A stretch of DNA of 64,000 bases from positions 181,882,541 through 181,946,540 of the forward strand of contig CM060846.1 in NCBI GenBank assembly GCA_030762175.1. Direction: 5' to 3'. Source of the stretch: Metallyticus violacea (Eukaryota; Arthropoda; Insecta; Mantodea; Metallyticidae). Of this stretch, positions 1 through 11,290 are shown piece by piece; the first letter of the stretch is position 1; every line of letters starts with the position of its first letter. A program made the position numbers and the translations under genes. Under the pieces are notes generated by a model. That model saw nothing but the letters and a program-made list of their open reading frames with translations. It did no database searches and was not told the DNA's origin.

Positions 1-1513
1 GCAAAGTCTAGGAAATGACTTCATTGGTAGGCTGATACAATTTTACAGGTTGTTGGTGTAACTTCTGAACTATTATATATTCATTGTATAATTCCTAAGG
101 AAGCTTTGTTCTAAGTCTATTAAGCTGAATAATGTCTGTTATAGTGAAGTGTATGATTCCAATAACTCTAGCCCTCCCCGTCGTAGACAATTCAAAGAAT
201 TATTAGAAGAACTGCACTGTAAATATTCATTGTACCATATTATTGCCATATAAGAAGATTGAGTAGAGGAGTTATGTTAACACGTTTTTTCCAGTTACAT
301 AGTGAGGTCGGTAATTTCATACAAGTACACTTGAGCGTCACTCATTCATGATATTTATGAAAATCGTCCACAGATATATTTCTGGTAATTATTTCAACAA
401 AGATATTATTGTATTCATTACCTTCAGGGAAATGAAATTTTGGAACTGGTTCAATTAGAATGGCATTGCCATCATGCGCTTCTAACAGATGTATTTCAAC
501 TTTTGACTTGTTGGAATACAACATTGCAGGCTAAAATTGAGGCAATAATGAATTTAGTTGACACCGTTAACACATTCATGGCAAAACTATCTCTTTTGTA
601 ACATCTGCTGGAAGTTGGATATCTGTGTCATTTTCCTTTCTGGGGTTCGAACTTCACTATACAAGTTACTCTTTTAAGCAAATATATGGATAATATAAAG
701 CGATTGTATACAAATTTTAAAACACAACTTTCTGACTTGAAAATGATGAACTGGAAACTTTGCCTATATAACAATCTCCTGAATTTTCCTTGCAGTGGGG
801 CTCCACATAATCTCCAAATGGAACTACTTAAATTAGAGAGTTTTACTACAGTTAATATTCTAATACAAAAGAATGGGAAATATTTAAATCACTGCCTTGC
901 GATAAATTTCCACGGTTGTGTGGGTTTGCAATTACTGTAAGGACAATCTTTGGATCCACACACATTTGCAACAAATAGCTACATTAAAAGCCAGCATCAA
1001 AATAGGATAAGCGACGATTGCTTGGTATGTCTTGTGCGACCTTGTACATAATCATTTATAGCAACATCGAAAACCTTGTTTAAATAAGATGTGTGGGAAA
1101 AGTCACTAAGAGAAATGTGAAGTTCGAACTGCACGATATTCAGTGTTCAGTGCTAATATAGAGATGTAATTTATTGAATGTCTTTAAAGAATGTTACAGT
1201 GCATTAAAGCCACTACTGACACTCAAGCACATGTTTTCAAAATCAATTTATTTAATGACATATTCAGCCAGTATTTTTACTCTCTTGCCCGATGTACAAA
1301 TGCGTCGGTTTTAGTATATCGGGTGATATCTCCATTGTTGCACTCTATCTTACAGAAACCTTGAAACGTTTCGTTGAGTTCAAATTTCATTGAACTTCGG
1401 TTGAAAATTGCGGTTCATAGGAATATGTGAATCCAAAGTTTGCTGCTCTATGTTGATGTTTAGAAAAGGGATTCTATGGTAGGCATTTGTAAAAATGCTA
1501 ATATATTGATGGG
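1..1513. other. No recognised gene or element
   Basis: AT-rich sequence with only short frames, the longest being 60 and 84 codons. Neither matches a family I recognise, and there is no RNA gene or clear repeat. It may be intergenic, intronic or very old repeat. Confidence 0.5.
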
Positions 1514-1965
1514 TTTTAAGTAAAAACTGCATAGGGCGTAAAAACTGCATAGGTCATTATCGCGCGAACAATGAATAATAATAAAATAATACAAAACACG
1601 CCAAAATACTACGCAGATATAAACAAATACATTCAGTTGGTCATTTAAAGTAGAATCCTATAAACAAATAACTATCAGAGAATGGTAAAACAATGTGTAA
1701 AGTACATATTGTTAAATGCACCAGCAATAGCAAGAAACAAAAACTTAAATGAACTAAAAATCTATCACGTATAAATTGAAAATTCGTTCCATGTTCCAGA
1801 TACTTATATATCAAATATATAGGTATAAATAAGATCATTCACACGATAGCAATGAACTCGCCCTCAAGAACATCCTCAAGAGATGAAGGGAAACACAGGG
1901 ACGATAGAAGGTGATACACTGTATAGGAGTAGCCACAATATGAACTTGCTGGGGCAGGTTCACCC
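1514..1965 (-). mobile_element. I-like LINE copy 1, 3' segment
   Basis: This is the 3' end of a non-LTR retrotransposon read on the minus strand, aligned by eye with the better copy at 34.7-40.3 kb. It begins with a degraded version of the tail (the AAAACTGCATAGG motif appears twice, near 1,525 and 1,551). It runs through the region coding for the C-terminal zinc motif of ORF2 (about 1,860-1,965, matching 35,220-35,400). All frames are broken. It stops at a TTAA where a piggyBac-like element is inserted, and the rest of the copy resumes at 5,280. Confidence 0.7.
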
Positions 1966-2735
1966 TTAACCCCCCGGAGTTATACCGGGGTATTTGACCC
2001 CGCCCCATTTTTTTTTTTCCTTGCAGCTCTTCTTTTAACAACGACTCCAGCATATTGTTGTCTCACACTCAGTTCATGTCTTGTACTGATTGTGCAATGA
2101 TTTCCAAGTTCATTGTCGTCAAATCTTTTATTCAGTGAATTTTTAAATAATGTGGTGCGTGCTCTGAGGTACAAAACCCACCTGTGTGACTGTTCTTTCT
2201 TCTTCTTTTTTGTAGTTTCACGTATATAGTTCCAGTTTATGTTTTATGTTTCATGTAACTAGCCAACTATTATATTCGGGGACTAAAATGAGCTAAACCA
2301 TAGACATTATATTATTACTTCTTTCAGACAAACGAATGGAAAACTTGAGACGACCTTTAAAAATTTATGGAAGAGTTAAAGGGGATATAAAGGAAGTTTT
2401 GTATGAAGATGAAGCGGAAATGAGCGACTTTGAAGTTAATCTGAGTTAATGAACCTGATTATGTCGAAGTTCATTCTGAATACAACAGGGAACAGAGTGA
2501 CAATAAAGCAATTTCTGAAACTGTGATACCTGATGGAGGAAACGTGTTTATAGGGAAAAGGGAATATGTATGGAGTTCAGAAGCGCCCGGAAGCCGTGAT
2601 AGGGTAGTTAGGAGAAGCATTCTAACATATTTACCAGGAGCTAAAGGCTCAGAGAGAAATATTCGAACGTCTTGAAGATTTGGACTTACTGATGGATGCC
2701 AGCATGCTAAATGAATTGTTCTTAAAACTACTGAG

Positions 2736-3029
2736 TCGGTCCTGGTGGTGTAGTGGTAACCATACTTGCCTTCTAAGCTGAAGATCGCGGATTTAAACCC
2801 AGCCAGGATCGATGGATTTTTTCGGGCGTAAAAATCGTAAGTATGGTTTCCTTCAGAAGGGAAGTAAGACCGTGGGTCCCTTGTCGTACATTTACGGCAC
2901 GATAAAGAATCTCAATCCTGAAAGAAGAGGCCTCTGAGCAAAATTTTCGGCCGTTTCACGTCCTGAATTGAATGGGACGCTGATGACCTGTAATGTTAAG
3001 GAGCGTCCGTAAATAAACCAAATAAACAA
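2736..3029 (+). mobile_element. SINE family A, copy 1
   Basis: A tRNA-derived short interspersed element of about 294 bp. The head has an A-box-like TGGTGTAGTGG and a degraded B box, with GTCCTGG near the 5' end pairing to a late CCAGGA. A conserved body follows, and the tail ends in a GACGCT...AGCGTC hairpin and AAATAAAC repeats. It is flanked by a 14-bp target duplication (TTAAAACTACTGAG at 2,722-2,735, TTAAAACTACCGAG at 3,030-3,043), which fixes both ends. It is inserted in the piggyBac-like transposase remnant. Confidence 0.88.
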
Positions 3030-3663
3030 TTAAAACTACCGAGGAAATAAACAGAAAGTGGCTATTTGATGTTCGTCGGTCATATAATAGTGATACCACT
3101 TGTTTAGGGATTAGAGCATTTATTGATATTCTTTATTTATTCGAAGATCAGAAATTGTTGCACAGAAGTAGAAGAATTATAGTCCAAATATAATATGGAC
3201 AATCAATACTTAGGTCTACAACGAGTGTTTAGCGATTCAAATGTCTTAATTTGTGCTTTATATTTTATGATAAAACACCATGGACAAAAGAAAAGCATCT
3301 GATAAATTGGCTCCTTTAAGAAACATCTTCGAAAGGCTTGTAGAATATTTCGGACAGCTGTAAATACAATTTACAAGAGACTAGCAACTACTTTTCCCCA
3401 GACCCAATTGCCTTTTAGGGTTTATATGACATCAAAGTCTGACAAATATACCATAAAATTTTTAATGTTCAATAATGCGAAAAATTTCTTCTATATGGTC
3501 AATGCCATACCATATGCCGGAAAGATATAAACGGAAAAAAAAGGAAAGCGATCCTTCATACTATGTGTGAAAGTTGATTCCACCCAATCAAGGTATTCAT
3601 AGAAAACTTACAGTTGTCAAGTGATTTTTCTCCAAACCGTTTGAGCTACACTATCTGATTATG

Positions 3664-3953
3664 TTTTTGTTTATTTGTTTATTTACGGACGCTCTTTAAC
3701 ATCACAGGTCATCAGCGTCCCATTCAATTCAGGGTGTGAAACGGCCGAAAATTTTTGCTCAGAGGCCTCTTCTTGCAGGCTTGAAGTTCTTTATTGTGCA
3801 GCAAATGTACGACACGGGATTTACTTCCCTTCCGAAGTAAGCCATACTTACAATTTTTACGCCCGAAAAAATCCATCGATCATAGCCGGGTGTGAAAACG
3901 CGATCTTGGGTTTAGAAGGCAAGTATGGTTACCACTACATCACCAGGACCGAC
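3664..3953 (-). mobile_element. SINE family A, copy 2
   Basis: Reverse-oriented copy of the family at 2,736. It has an 11-bp target duplication (ATCTGATTATG at 3,653-3,663 and 3,954-3,964). Without it, the transposase remnants on the two sides join up, so the SINE came after the transposon. The B-box region is mutated. A 94-codon open frame across it is incidental. Confidence 0.88.
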
Positions 3954-4091
3954 ATCTGATTATGGGATAACAATTTTTGGTACACTACGAAAAAACAAAC
4001 CCGAAATACCTACTAACTTTCTCAGTAACAGAAAATTACCATCATTTTTTGTGTCCCATCGGAACTAAAACCTTGCATTCTATGGTCCGAA

Positions 4092-4358
4092 GACCGCCAC
4101 GGATGGCTGAGGTCGTTAAGGCGCGAACTCATGAGCGGGAGATCTGCGTTTCGAATCCCACCAGGACCGTCCTCCCTGATTGAGGTTTTTTCAAGGTTTT
4201 CCTCAGTCCCCATAAATGGTAAAAGCCAAGGAGGTACCCTAAACTTAGGCCTGGAACGCCTCCTTCCTTTGAAAATCCTTTCCCACTTTACCATTTCATT
4301 TTATGTATCATCAGTGTCCACCGCCTGTGTTGCCTCGATAGTAAAACGGGCATTAAAC

Positions 4359-4396
<38 letters not shown>

Positions 4397-4405
4397 TAAA
4401 TAATA
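4092..4405 (+). mobile_element. SINE family B, copy 1, with (AAT)n tail
   Basis: A second tRNA-derived SINE family. The head has an A-box-like TGGCTGAGGTCG and the B box GTTTCGAATCCC, followed by CCACCAGGACCGTCCTCCCTG. The body contains CCTCATAAATGGTAAA-type and GGCCTGGAACG motifs, and the 3' end reads AAAACGGGCATTAAAC before an AAT microsatellite. Related copies lie at 28.1, 41.6, 45.5 and 52.3 kb. This is the third insertion in the piggyBac-like transposase. The target duplication is not clear. Confidence 0.82.
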
Positions 4406-5009
4406 AAAATACTCAGAAGAAAAAAAATGGTTCTGCTTTAATCTAGCGTGGACTACAATACAAAAATTGACGGTAACCAGATATACACTATTTGATAACA
4501 TTAGCAAAGGAGGGACTGCAACTTTTGATCAGCCCTTACTTTTAAATGCAACAACGAGAAAAACAAATCCCTACTTAATGAGATTCTCCTTCGGCATGTC
4601 AGACTAAATTGGAATCAATGTCTTTGTGCTATATGCTCATAATGTGTCAAATGAAAAGCTAAGAAGGAAAGATTTTCTGAATAGGGTCACTTTGAGTTTC
4701 ATCGAGGCATTTCTGCTGGAACATCTGAAAAGTAGTTGCGACTATTAATTGCAAAAATATTGAAAATTCAATATGAAAAACCACATGAATCACCTCCTAA
4801 TTAGAAACAATGTATTGCTTTTGTTCAAGATCAAAATACTGAAAAATTGAATATATCTATCACTTGTGCAGAAAGGCGATGTGTGACGTACATAGGACAC
4901 AGAGGTGCTTGGAATGCGGAAACTGAGATGTTTAAAATTTATGTAATTGCATATCCTTATTGTTCGCCTTATGATAGAATATGTAAGTTAAATCTAATAA
5001 AGAAAAATG

Positions 5010-5038
5010 TTTTATTATTATTATTATTATTATTATTA
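5010..5038. repeat. (TTA)n microsatellite
   Basis: About nine TTA units inside the degraded 3' part of the piggyBac-like element. Confidence 0.85.
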
Positions 5039-5283
5039 CTAAAATATATCAAAACTAATTGAAATAATAATATAAAATTTGCTTACAACTCACTTTATAG
5101 TTCTCTTCTAGTTGAATTTGTTCAAGAATATGTATATAATTTATTACCATGTATCCTTGAAACATAATTTTAAATAAATACTATCCAATAATAAAGGTAA
5201 TTTATCAAATACAAAGTGGGGTCACCTAAACCCCAGTGTGATTTTTGTGTTCCTTAAAAGTAAGTGCGACTGTGGAGGATTAA

Positions 5284-5811
5284 ATATGTGACGGTAACTA
5301 AAATTACTATAGTCATTCACCAAAAGTCGAAGAAATACAGGTACATTTAGTAAAAGGGACAGATTTGCTTTCTCTAAAATTTTTCTCTGGAAGCAAATAC
5401 CATTCTTCGCGCCAATGTGAGAAAATGGCTATCGAAAAAATCGCACTAAAATCCCCGGGTAAATACGTTGATGAATTGAGGTAGGAGCCAAAAGAGACAA
5501 TTTAGCTGATACAGCTGCGTCCTAGTGGCCATGAATGCCCACTTGTCCAGGAGCACTCACGAAATCAGAACTACTTGCCGAATCCCCCAGTCACTGTTCC
5601 GATAAATATAACAGCACTCTATAAATTGCATAAAGTACAACCATAAAAATGGATGTCAGAGATAAAAGCATAAGTAATACTAGATCATTTAAAATGAAGG
5701 CACATCCGAAACCGTAGTCCGCTTTCGAGCGGTCCGTATAGATAAAATTCCACCCTTCAAATGAAAATAATATTACATTAAAATGCTCACGAATAAATGA
5801 AACCGCAGTCA
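5284..5811 (-). mobile_element. I-like LINE copy 1, continued beyond piggyBac
   Basis: This continues the LINE copy that breaks at 1,965: sequence matching the LINE at about 35,430 onward starts straight after the right TTAA. It covers the ORF2 segment between the C-terminal zinc motif and RNase H. The RNase H part is near 5,640-5,760 on the minus strand, where WNFIYTDRSKADYGFGCAFI parallels the TDGSKSD...GCAF motif of the copy at 36 kb. The frame is not functional. It ends where the 3' tail of the next copy begins. Confidence 0.7.
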
Positions 5812-6717
5812 TAATGGTGATTATGATAATTACGATGGTTTTAGGGTGCCAAAATTATTTGCTAATAATTAAAAAATAAAAATATACCTACACTGAAAAC
5901 TGTACAAGGAACAGACAAAACCAGTAAAATCGTATTTGAATATATAAAAACATAAGGAAATAAGTAGGGCAAAAATATAAAACAAATTATTTAGCACATA
6001 CATTCCACCAGCAATCCCAGGGAACAAAATAGGCTTAAAATTTGTTAAAAATAAACTGTCACATGTAACATGAAAATTCATACCTTTATTCTAAACACCA
6101 CAAAGATATATGCAGCAGAAAAGGCGCTTGAAAACAACGATTTCGTCCTCAAGAACACCTTCAAGAGATGAATGTAAACGGAGTAATGGTCTGAAAGGCT
6201 CTAGGTGGTGACTTCAACTAAAATGTGACGCTCTGTATTGGTGTTGCCACAATAAGAGTACAGCTTCACCACTAAAAATGTGACTGGGGATAAAAAATAC
6301 AACGCACAATCAACAAACAAACTAAAACTACTTTTACTCAAAGAACGACCCAAGAACAGGTAGGCAAGTAAATGGGCAAATTTGGTTTCACGAAGTTTAT
6401 TCCTTCAGGAAAAGTCTATTTTCCCGCCAGCGCGAGAAAACAAATGTACGTAAAAACACAACAAAAACTCCAGAGTAAATACATTGCTGGCTTGTGCCAA
6501 AGTACAAAAAAGACAATTTCGTTGCGATATCTGCCGCCTCGCCGCACTGAATGTTACATGTTCAAGAACCCACAGCAGTGTTACGCTGATGCCAGCGTTA
6601 ACTATTGCTAACACTGCATTCCATATCTTCCATGTAAGAAGGTTTTGTACATATTTCATAAGCTCAAAAGAGCATTCAGGGAAGAATAAAACACGGATTA
6701 TCCCAGTGCCTCTTCAG

Positions 6718-6761
<44 letters not shown>

Positions 6762-8600
6762 TAATTTCTCTATAAAGCGCGCAAAGTTCCGCCATAAAAA
6801 TAGATGTCCCAGAACTAAGACAAAAAGTAAAATTGGACTCATTAAAATGAAGGGACATCTAACACTTGTGTCTGCTTTCGAGCCGTAGATATAGATTAAG
6901 GGGTCATAATGAATTTCCCAGCTGCAAAAAAAAAGCAGATAATGGACAACCAAAGTTTTCAGCATATCTCGAAACCGATTACCTTATGACATTTCAGCAG
7001 GAGATTTAGTAGCGTATAGCGTGTCAAAAAGGTATTCTTGGAATGTTGAGGTTGAATAACCAATCGCAGGCCGTTGCAAGTAAAATGCCTCTTAGAAAAG
7101 GCAGAGGAAGCTCACTGGACTCCGCGTAACGTCTGAATACAGATCTTGTATGAAACGATCCAATCGGGACACAGATTTCCCGGTGATGAATAGGGTCAAA
7201 GCGATGAAATAATGGAGGTCACACCAAACCGAAAGCAAAGCAACCAAAATCGATTTTGCACCATAGATGAAGAGAAGGCGAACGATATTACTTGTAGCTC
7301 GAGAAATTCGTTTAGTCGGTTTTCTCAGCAGAAAAATGGAAGCCGAAGTCAATGCTCCAAGCAAAGTGATGGTCCAGACAGTGTCGGATGCGGTGTTCCA
7401 AAATACCGCTGTGGTTAGAAGAAAAAAAGATGCAAATTCGTTGACAGACAACTGCGATGTAAATCCTGGCAGTAAATACTTTGTATTAAAATAAACAGCG
7501 ATGGTAAACAGTGTGGTACTTAATACCAAGTCCTTAAGTGCTCCGTTCTCCTTTACAAAACGAGAAGATAAATCAGAAGACACTCGAAAAATAACAACCC
7601 TGTCTTTCGTGTACTCCTGAATTAAAATTGAAAGTTGACTAGGAAACTAAGCGTAGCAATGAGACCAATTCTCCAGAAGGTCATAGGCGATCTCCAGAAC
7701 AAAGAAGATAGCGACCATTTAGCGCTTTTGTAGATATCCATCCACAATATAAGTGGAAAGAGACATCAAATGATCGATGGAAGAGCTGTAAGGACAAAAC
7801 AATCTCATTGGACGTTTGTCAGAAAGCGTTGTTGAGATAAATTGGGCATTAAGAGGAAGGAGGTTGCGTATGCTTAGCACGTTTCGCTATTGGCATAACG
7901 GTGGCCAGTCTCTAGGAGCACAGAAACGCGCTGTCACTGCAAATTCGAATAAAAAACAGGAGTAAGAAAGTCCTGGTTTCCGCAAATAGAGCTTAATGTT
8001 AAGAAAATGATTACAATCCTGCCGCAGAGCGCTTTGCTCAGAGGACGAAAGCGTTTGGTTCATTTCGAGAGCAGTAAATGGGGCATTATAGAACTGTCGT
8101 TTGTCGGAGGCAAGGGAAAATCCCTTCAGTTTCACTTCCATCTTAAGTGTGAAATACAGGAGAATATTTGCGGAGTACAAAATATAAGCGAAAGTGTGCC
8201 CTAAAATGTTGGCAATGTCAGAATGAGAAACAACTGCACTGGGATGTACTTAGGTTGGATAGGCTTAACTGAACCGCGGCGTAACTTATCCCAAACAGTA
8301 TCTAAAGGTGTGAAGCGGTTAAATGAGATCACCTTAGAAATTCAGGTTTCCTGTTGGATGTTCTTTGGCACTCGACGGCAATTGGGAGTATCTGTTGATA
8401 ACGAATCATATTTGCCAATATTTAGTAGCGACCTGGACGTGCATGTATTGCCTTCCGGCTTTCATCGATCCATTAAGGAAACACGAGGCAAAGGAGCAGG
8501 AGTAGATGACCAAGTAAGAGCTTGTTCTGCAGCAGAAATTAGTAAGTCCTTGAGGTGCTTGATCATGTCATCAATAGGATTGAAAGCACGCCATGAAAAT
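5812..8600 (-). mobile_element. I-like LINE copy 2, truncated
   Basis: A second copy of the same LINE, minus strand. It starts with the 3' tail (GATTATGATAATTACG, then a GGGTGCC block) at about 5,815. It passes through the zinc-motif region (6,130-6,300), the linker (6,370-6,610), RNase H with IYGSKADTSVRCPFI (6,760-6,920) and RT segments (7,100-8,600; compare SSRFVKENGALKD with SSRFIQENGVPQG in the 36.9-kb copy). The canonical GVPQG is lost and reading frames are multiply broken. No endonuclease or ORF1 is seen, so it is 5' truncated. The 163-codon frame at 7,092-7,583 is a chance-open stretch of the decayed RT. Confidence 0.75.
6720..6759. repeat. (CA)n microsatellite
   Basis: About 19 CA units within LINE copy 2, between the linker and the RNase H region. 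It creates artificial poly-TH and poly-CV frames on the two strands. Confidence 0.95.
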
Positions 8601-8654
8601 ACAGCTAACTATAATGACAATATTTGCCTTGTTGCCGACGATATTCATTTTTTA

Positions 8655-11290
8655 TTTACGGCGAAAAAAACTGCATAGGTCATTTGCATCCGTGTACGTC
8701 AATATTTCCTCAACAATAAAGCACAGTGTAATAAAACTACCTACTCAAAACGTTGTGCAGAAAACAAACAAAAACAGCAGGATATCTATTAAACTAGAAA
8801 CCTAAGCAAAACAAAATGCAAAACTTTTTGACCCTGGCCCTTGCCAGGGGATACGCTTTCGTCCTATATGATAGCCCAGTGCTGAAAAGTACACCCTTAC
8901 TCAGTCATTTTTCTAGGTCTAAAACGGAGGCGCATGTCAGACGTGAAATTGGGAGATAATAAAACAATAAAAGAAATTAGCCAAATTAAATGGGAGTCAA
9001 TCAGTCTTAACGTGGACCGGCAAGAGCAGCTTGGGTGCATAGGGTGCAATACGCTCCGTGTCCATTAAGCGGGTTCCTTAGGGGAAAACAATAATAAAAC
9101 ACAGGTTGGCCATTTAAATTAGAACCTATTAACTAAAACTACAGCAAAATGTAAAAAATGCATTAAGTACGTAATCTAAATGTTTAACAGAATCAGCCGG
9201 AAACAAAATAGGTTTCAAATGCACTAAGTAGGAAACCGTCCCAATAAAATGAAATGTTATACTATAATTCCAGCAGTCACAAACATGTATTCAACGGAAC
9301 ACTCGCTTGACACCAACGTAGTTGCCTATAAGAACATTCACAACATAAAGAGAAGACAGGGATGCTCTGAAAGTCTTTAGGTTGTGACATTAAATTAAAA
9401 TGTGGCAATCTCTATAGGGGTAAGTACAATAAGAACACCCCGGAGAAGGTTCAATAATAAAAATGTCACGGTATTAAAATTAATTTCCAGATCCGCTAAC
9501 AAGATAAAATTAGTTCTTGACGAATAATGCGAGAAGAGGTAGACCAAGTGTAAGGAGCAGATTTCCTTTCCAAACGTTTATACTGTCTTAGAAACACCAT
9601 TCTTCGCTCAGCGCAAGAAATCAACTCTACATAAAACGCCCAAAACGCACCCTAATAAATACTTTGCCGGATTGTGCTCAGGGACTAAAGGATTTTTCTT
9701 TAAAAGGTAATGCTCACATATAATTGTTATTGGAAGAATAAGATAATTTCTACATCGAAATTTAGGAAAATAACAGCGATTAAGAAGAACTCTAAAGAGA
9801 ATGATCCAGAAACTCACAGCACTGTTACTCGTCAACTAACGCTAACACTTCATTTTGGATTTCCGGTACCAGAAGTTTGAGTTTTACAAATCTCGAAAAC
9901 TCAAAAGAGCACTCCTTAAATGAAGAAAGTATTGCGCTAAATGACCGAAGAATAACTGTAGCAGCAGAAAATTATCTTAAATTATCTTATCTTAAGATCC
10001 TAATTATCTTACGTTACTGATATTATCATAGTTTTGGAACATGAAGACATATCAGCGTATGTGGTGTCAAGGAATGTATTAAAAAGAACTTATTGCTGGG
10101 ATACCGGGTTGAAGCAGTCAATTGGGAGTCAAATACACCAAACGAAATATATGTTGGAAAAGATATAGGAGATTCAACCAACTCTGCGCACATGGTGCAC
10201 ACAGGAATCTTAAAAAAAGTTCCAATAGCGACATGTATTTCGGATGATTAATTAGGTTAAAGCAACGAGGTACGAAGGTTGCGCCAATAAATACACAAAT
10301 CGCCCATAATCGAGTTTTATTCGGTTTATGTAACAGTAGTGGCGTAACAACACCGCCGGTCAGTTTACCCAAGATTTTGCCACTTAATATACTAGATATC
10401 GATAACGCCAGCCTTTCAGTTGTGTAATTTGCGATGACCAGCACAATTTCCTGTCAAAAGTCATTACTTGGACGTTCACTTCATATGCAAAAGTAGAGGA
10501 TATTGACAAATGAAGAGAAAACGAGGCATACTCCTAGCAGCGCCAAAAATTCTTGCAGTTGGTTTATTAAGCCCAAAAATGGAATCCGTGATTAACACTT
10601 CAAGCATCGAAACGGTCTAGACAGCTTCATAGGCGACATCCCAATTGACCAGATCTTTTAGAAGAAATAAAAATCTTAAAGTCATCAATGAAAAGCGACG
10701 ATTTATCCCTGGAAGCAAACGCGCCTTGATAGAATTAATATTATTCGCAAAAGGTGTTACAAAATTCGGACTTGACTTGATATAGACTAGCTTGAATTTA
10801 ATGGCTGGAGCATCAAAATTATCTGTTTGACCTTAACCAGTAGAGAGCTTGGCGAAACTTTGTGCACTGGCGATTCTAGTGAAAGCTAAGTAACAGGTCT
10901 GTGTGCAATTGTCATTCTGTGATATAGCTGAAGAGGCTATAGGGTTGTATACATAAGTATATTTGCGATATAGTAGGCTGGCAAGCTTAATTTACAGCTT
11001 TTCTTTCACACGGAGCTTCTGGCTACATCGCTCTTCGTAATATAGCGTCGCTTGACAGTCGTGGAACGAAGGTGGTTGATTTCCGCGGTAGTTCACGCAG
11101 ACGGGGTAGTATGGACATGCTCTATCATAAATTTGTTATTCTTAAGTTGCACAAGGAGAAATATCACTCCTAGACGACATATGATCCTGGACGAAACGTT
11201 GACACTGAAAACATAGCCTGGACCTTAGAATATATTGCCGCGCCTCTATTCTCTCATATTCAGCTTTGATCCTCTACGATAGTTCTACCC
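8655..11290 (-). mobile_element. I-like LINE copy 3, internally deleted
   Basis: A third minus-strand copy. It begins with the tail block (GCGAAAAAAACTGCATAGGT, 8,661 onward). It then covers the zinc-motif region (9,330-9,480), the linker and RNase H area (9,540-9,900) and part of RT (10,150-10,740, matching 36,570-36,950). It jumps directly to ORF1 (10,770-11,290, matching 39,216-39,730, including the zinc-knuckle region). Relative to the 34.7-40.3 kb copy it lacks about 2.2 kb covering the 5' half of ORF2 and its APE endonuclease. All frames are decayed. Confidence 0.75.

Larger units (their letters stand above)
2335..5020 (+). pseudogene. piggyBac-like transposase pseudogene
   Basis: The encoded protein would have been a DDE-type transposase with a C-terminal cysteine-rich finger. 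Pieces in order: an acidic N-terminal part with FIGKREYVW (about 2,540-2,580); a core segment containing FRVYMTSKSDKYTIKFL and AIPYAGK (about 3,410-3,530), which resembles the FRxYxPxKPxKYGIK region of the family; GTLRKNKPEIP (about 3,980-4,015); SKGGTATFDQ (about 4,500-4,530), resembling the KGGVDxxDQ region; then a Cys-rich tail (about 4,855-5,000). The frame carries many stops and shifts and is interrupted by SINEs at 2,736, 3,664 and about 4,092. It cannot make an active enzyme. The family call rests on motif order plus the TTAA ends. Confidence 0.8.
1966..5283 (+). mobile_element. piggyBac-like DNA transposon
   Basis: A defective cut-and-paste transposon bounded by TTAA at 1,966-1,969 and 5,280-5,283, the obligate target site of the piggyBac superfamily. 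The outermost bases form imperfect inverted repeats: TTAACCCCCCGGAGT on the left, and TTAATCCTCCACAGT as read inward from the right. The mismatches are mostly transitions. Just inside each end is a GGGGT...ACCCC partial palindrome (1,988-2,003 and 5,217-5,234). LINE sequence on the two sides is continuous across the element with one TTAA, so it inserted into an existing LINE. The interior carries transposase remnants and three SINE insertions, which account for about 0.9 kb. Confidence 0.8.

Noticed and set aside
6484..6888. 134-codon plus-strand frame with a Thr-His repeat
   Set aside because: It is antisense to LINE copy 2, and the repeat is the (CA)n microsatellite.
8223..8678. 151-codon plus-strand open frame
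   Set aside because: It runs antisense through the decayed RT region of LINE copy 2, has no recognisable domain and depends on chance openness.
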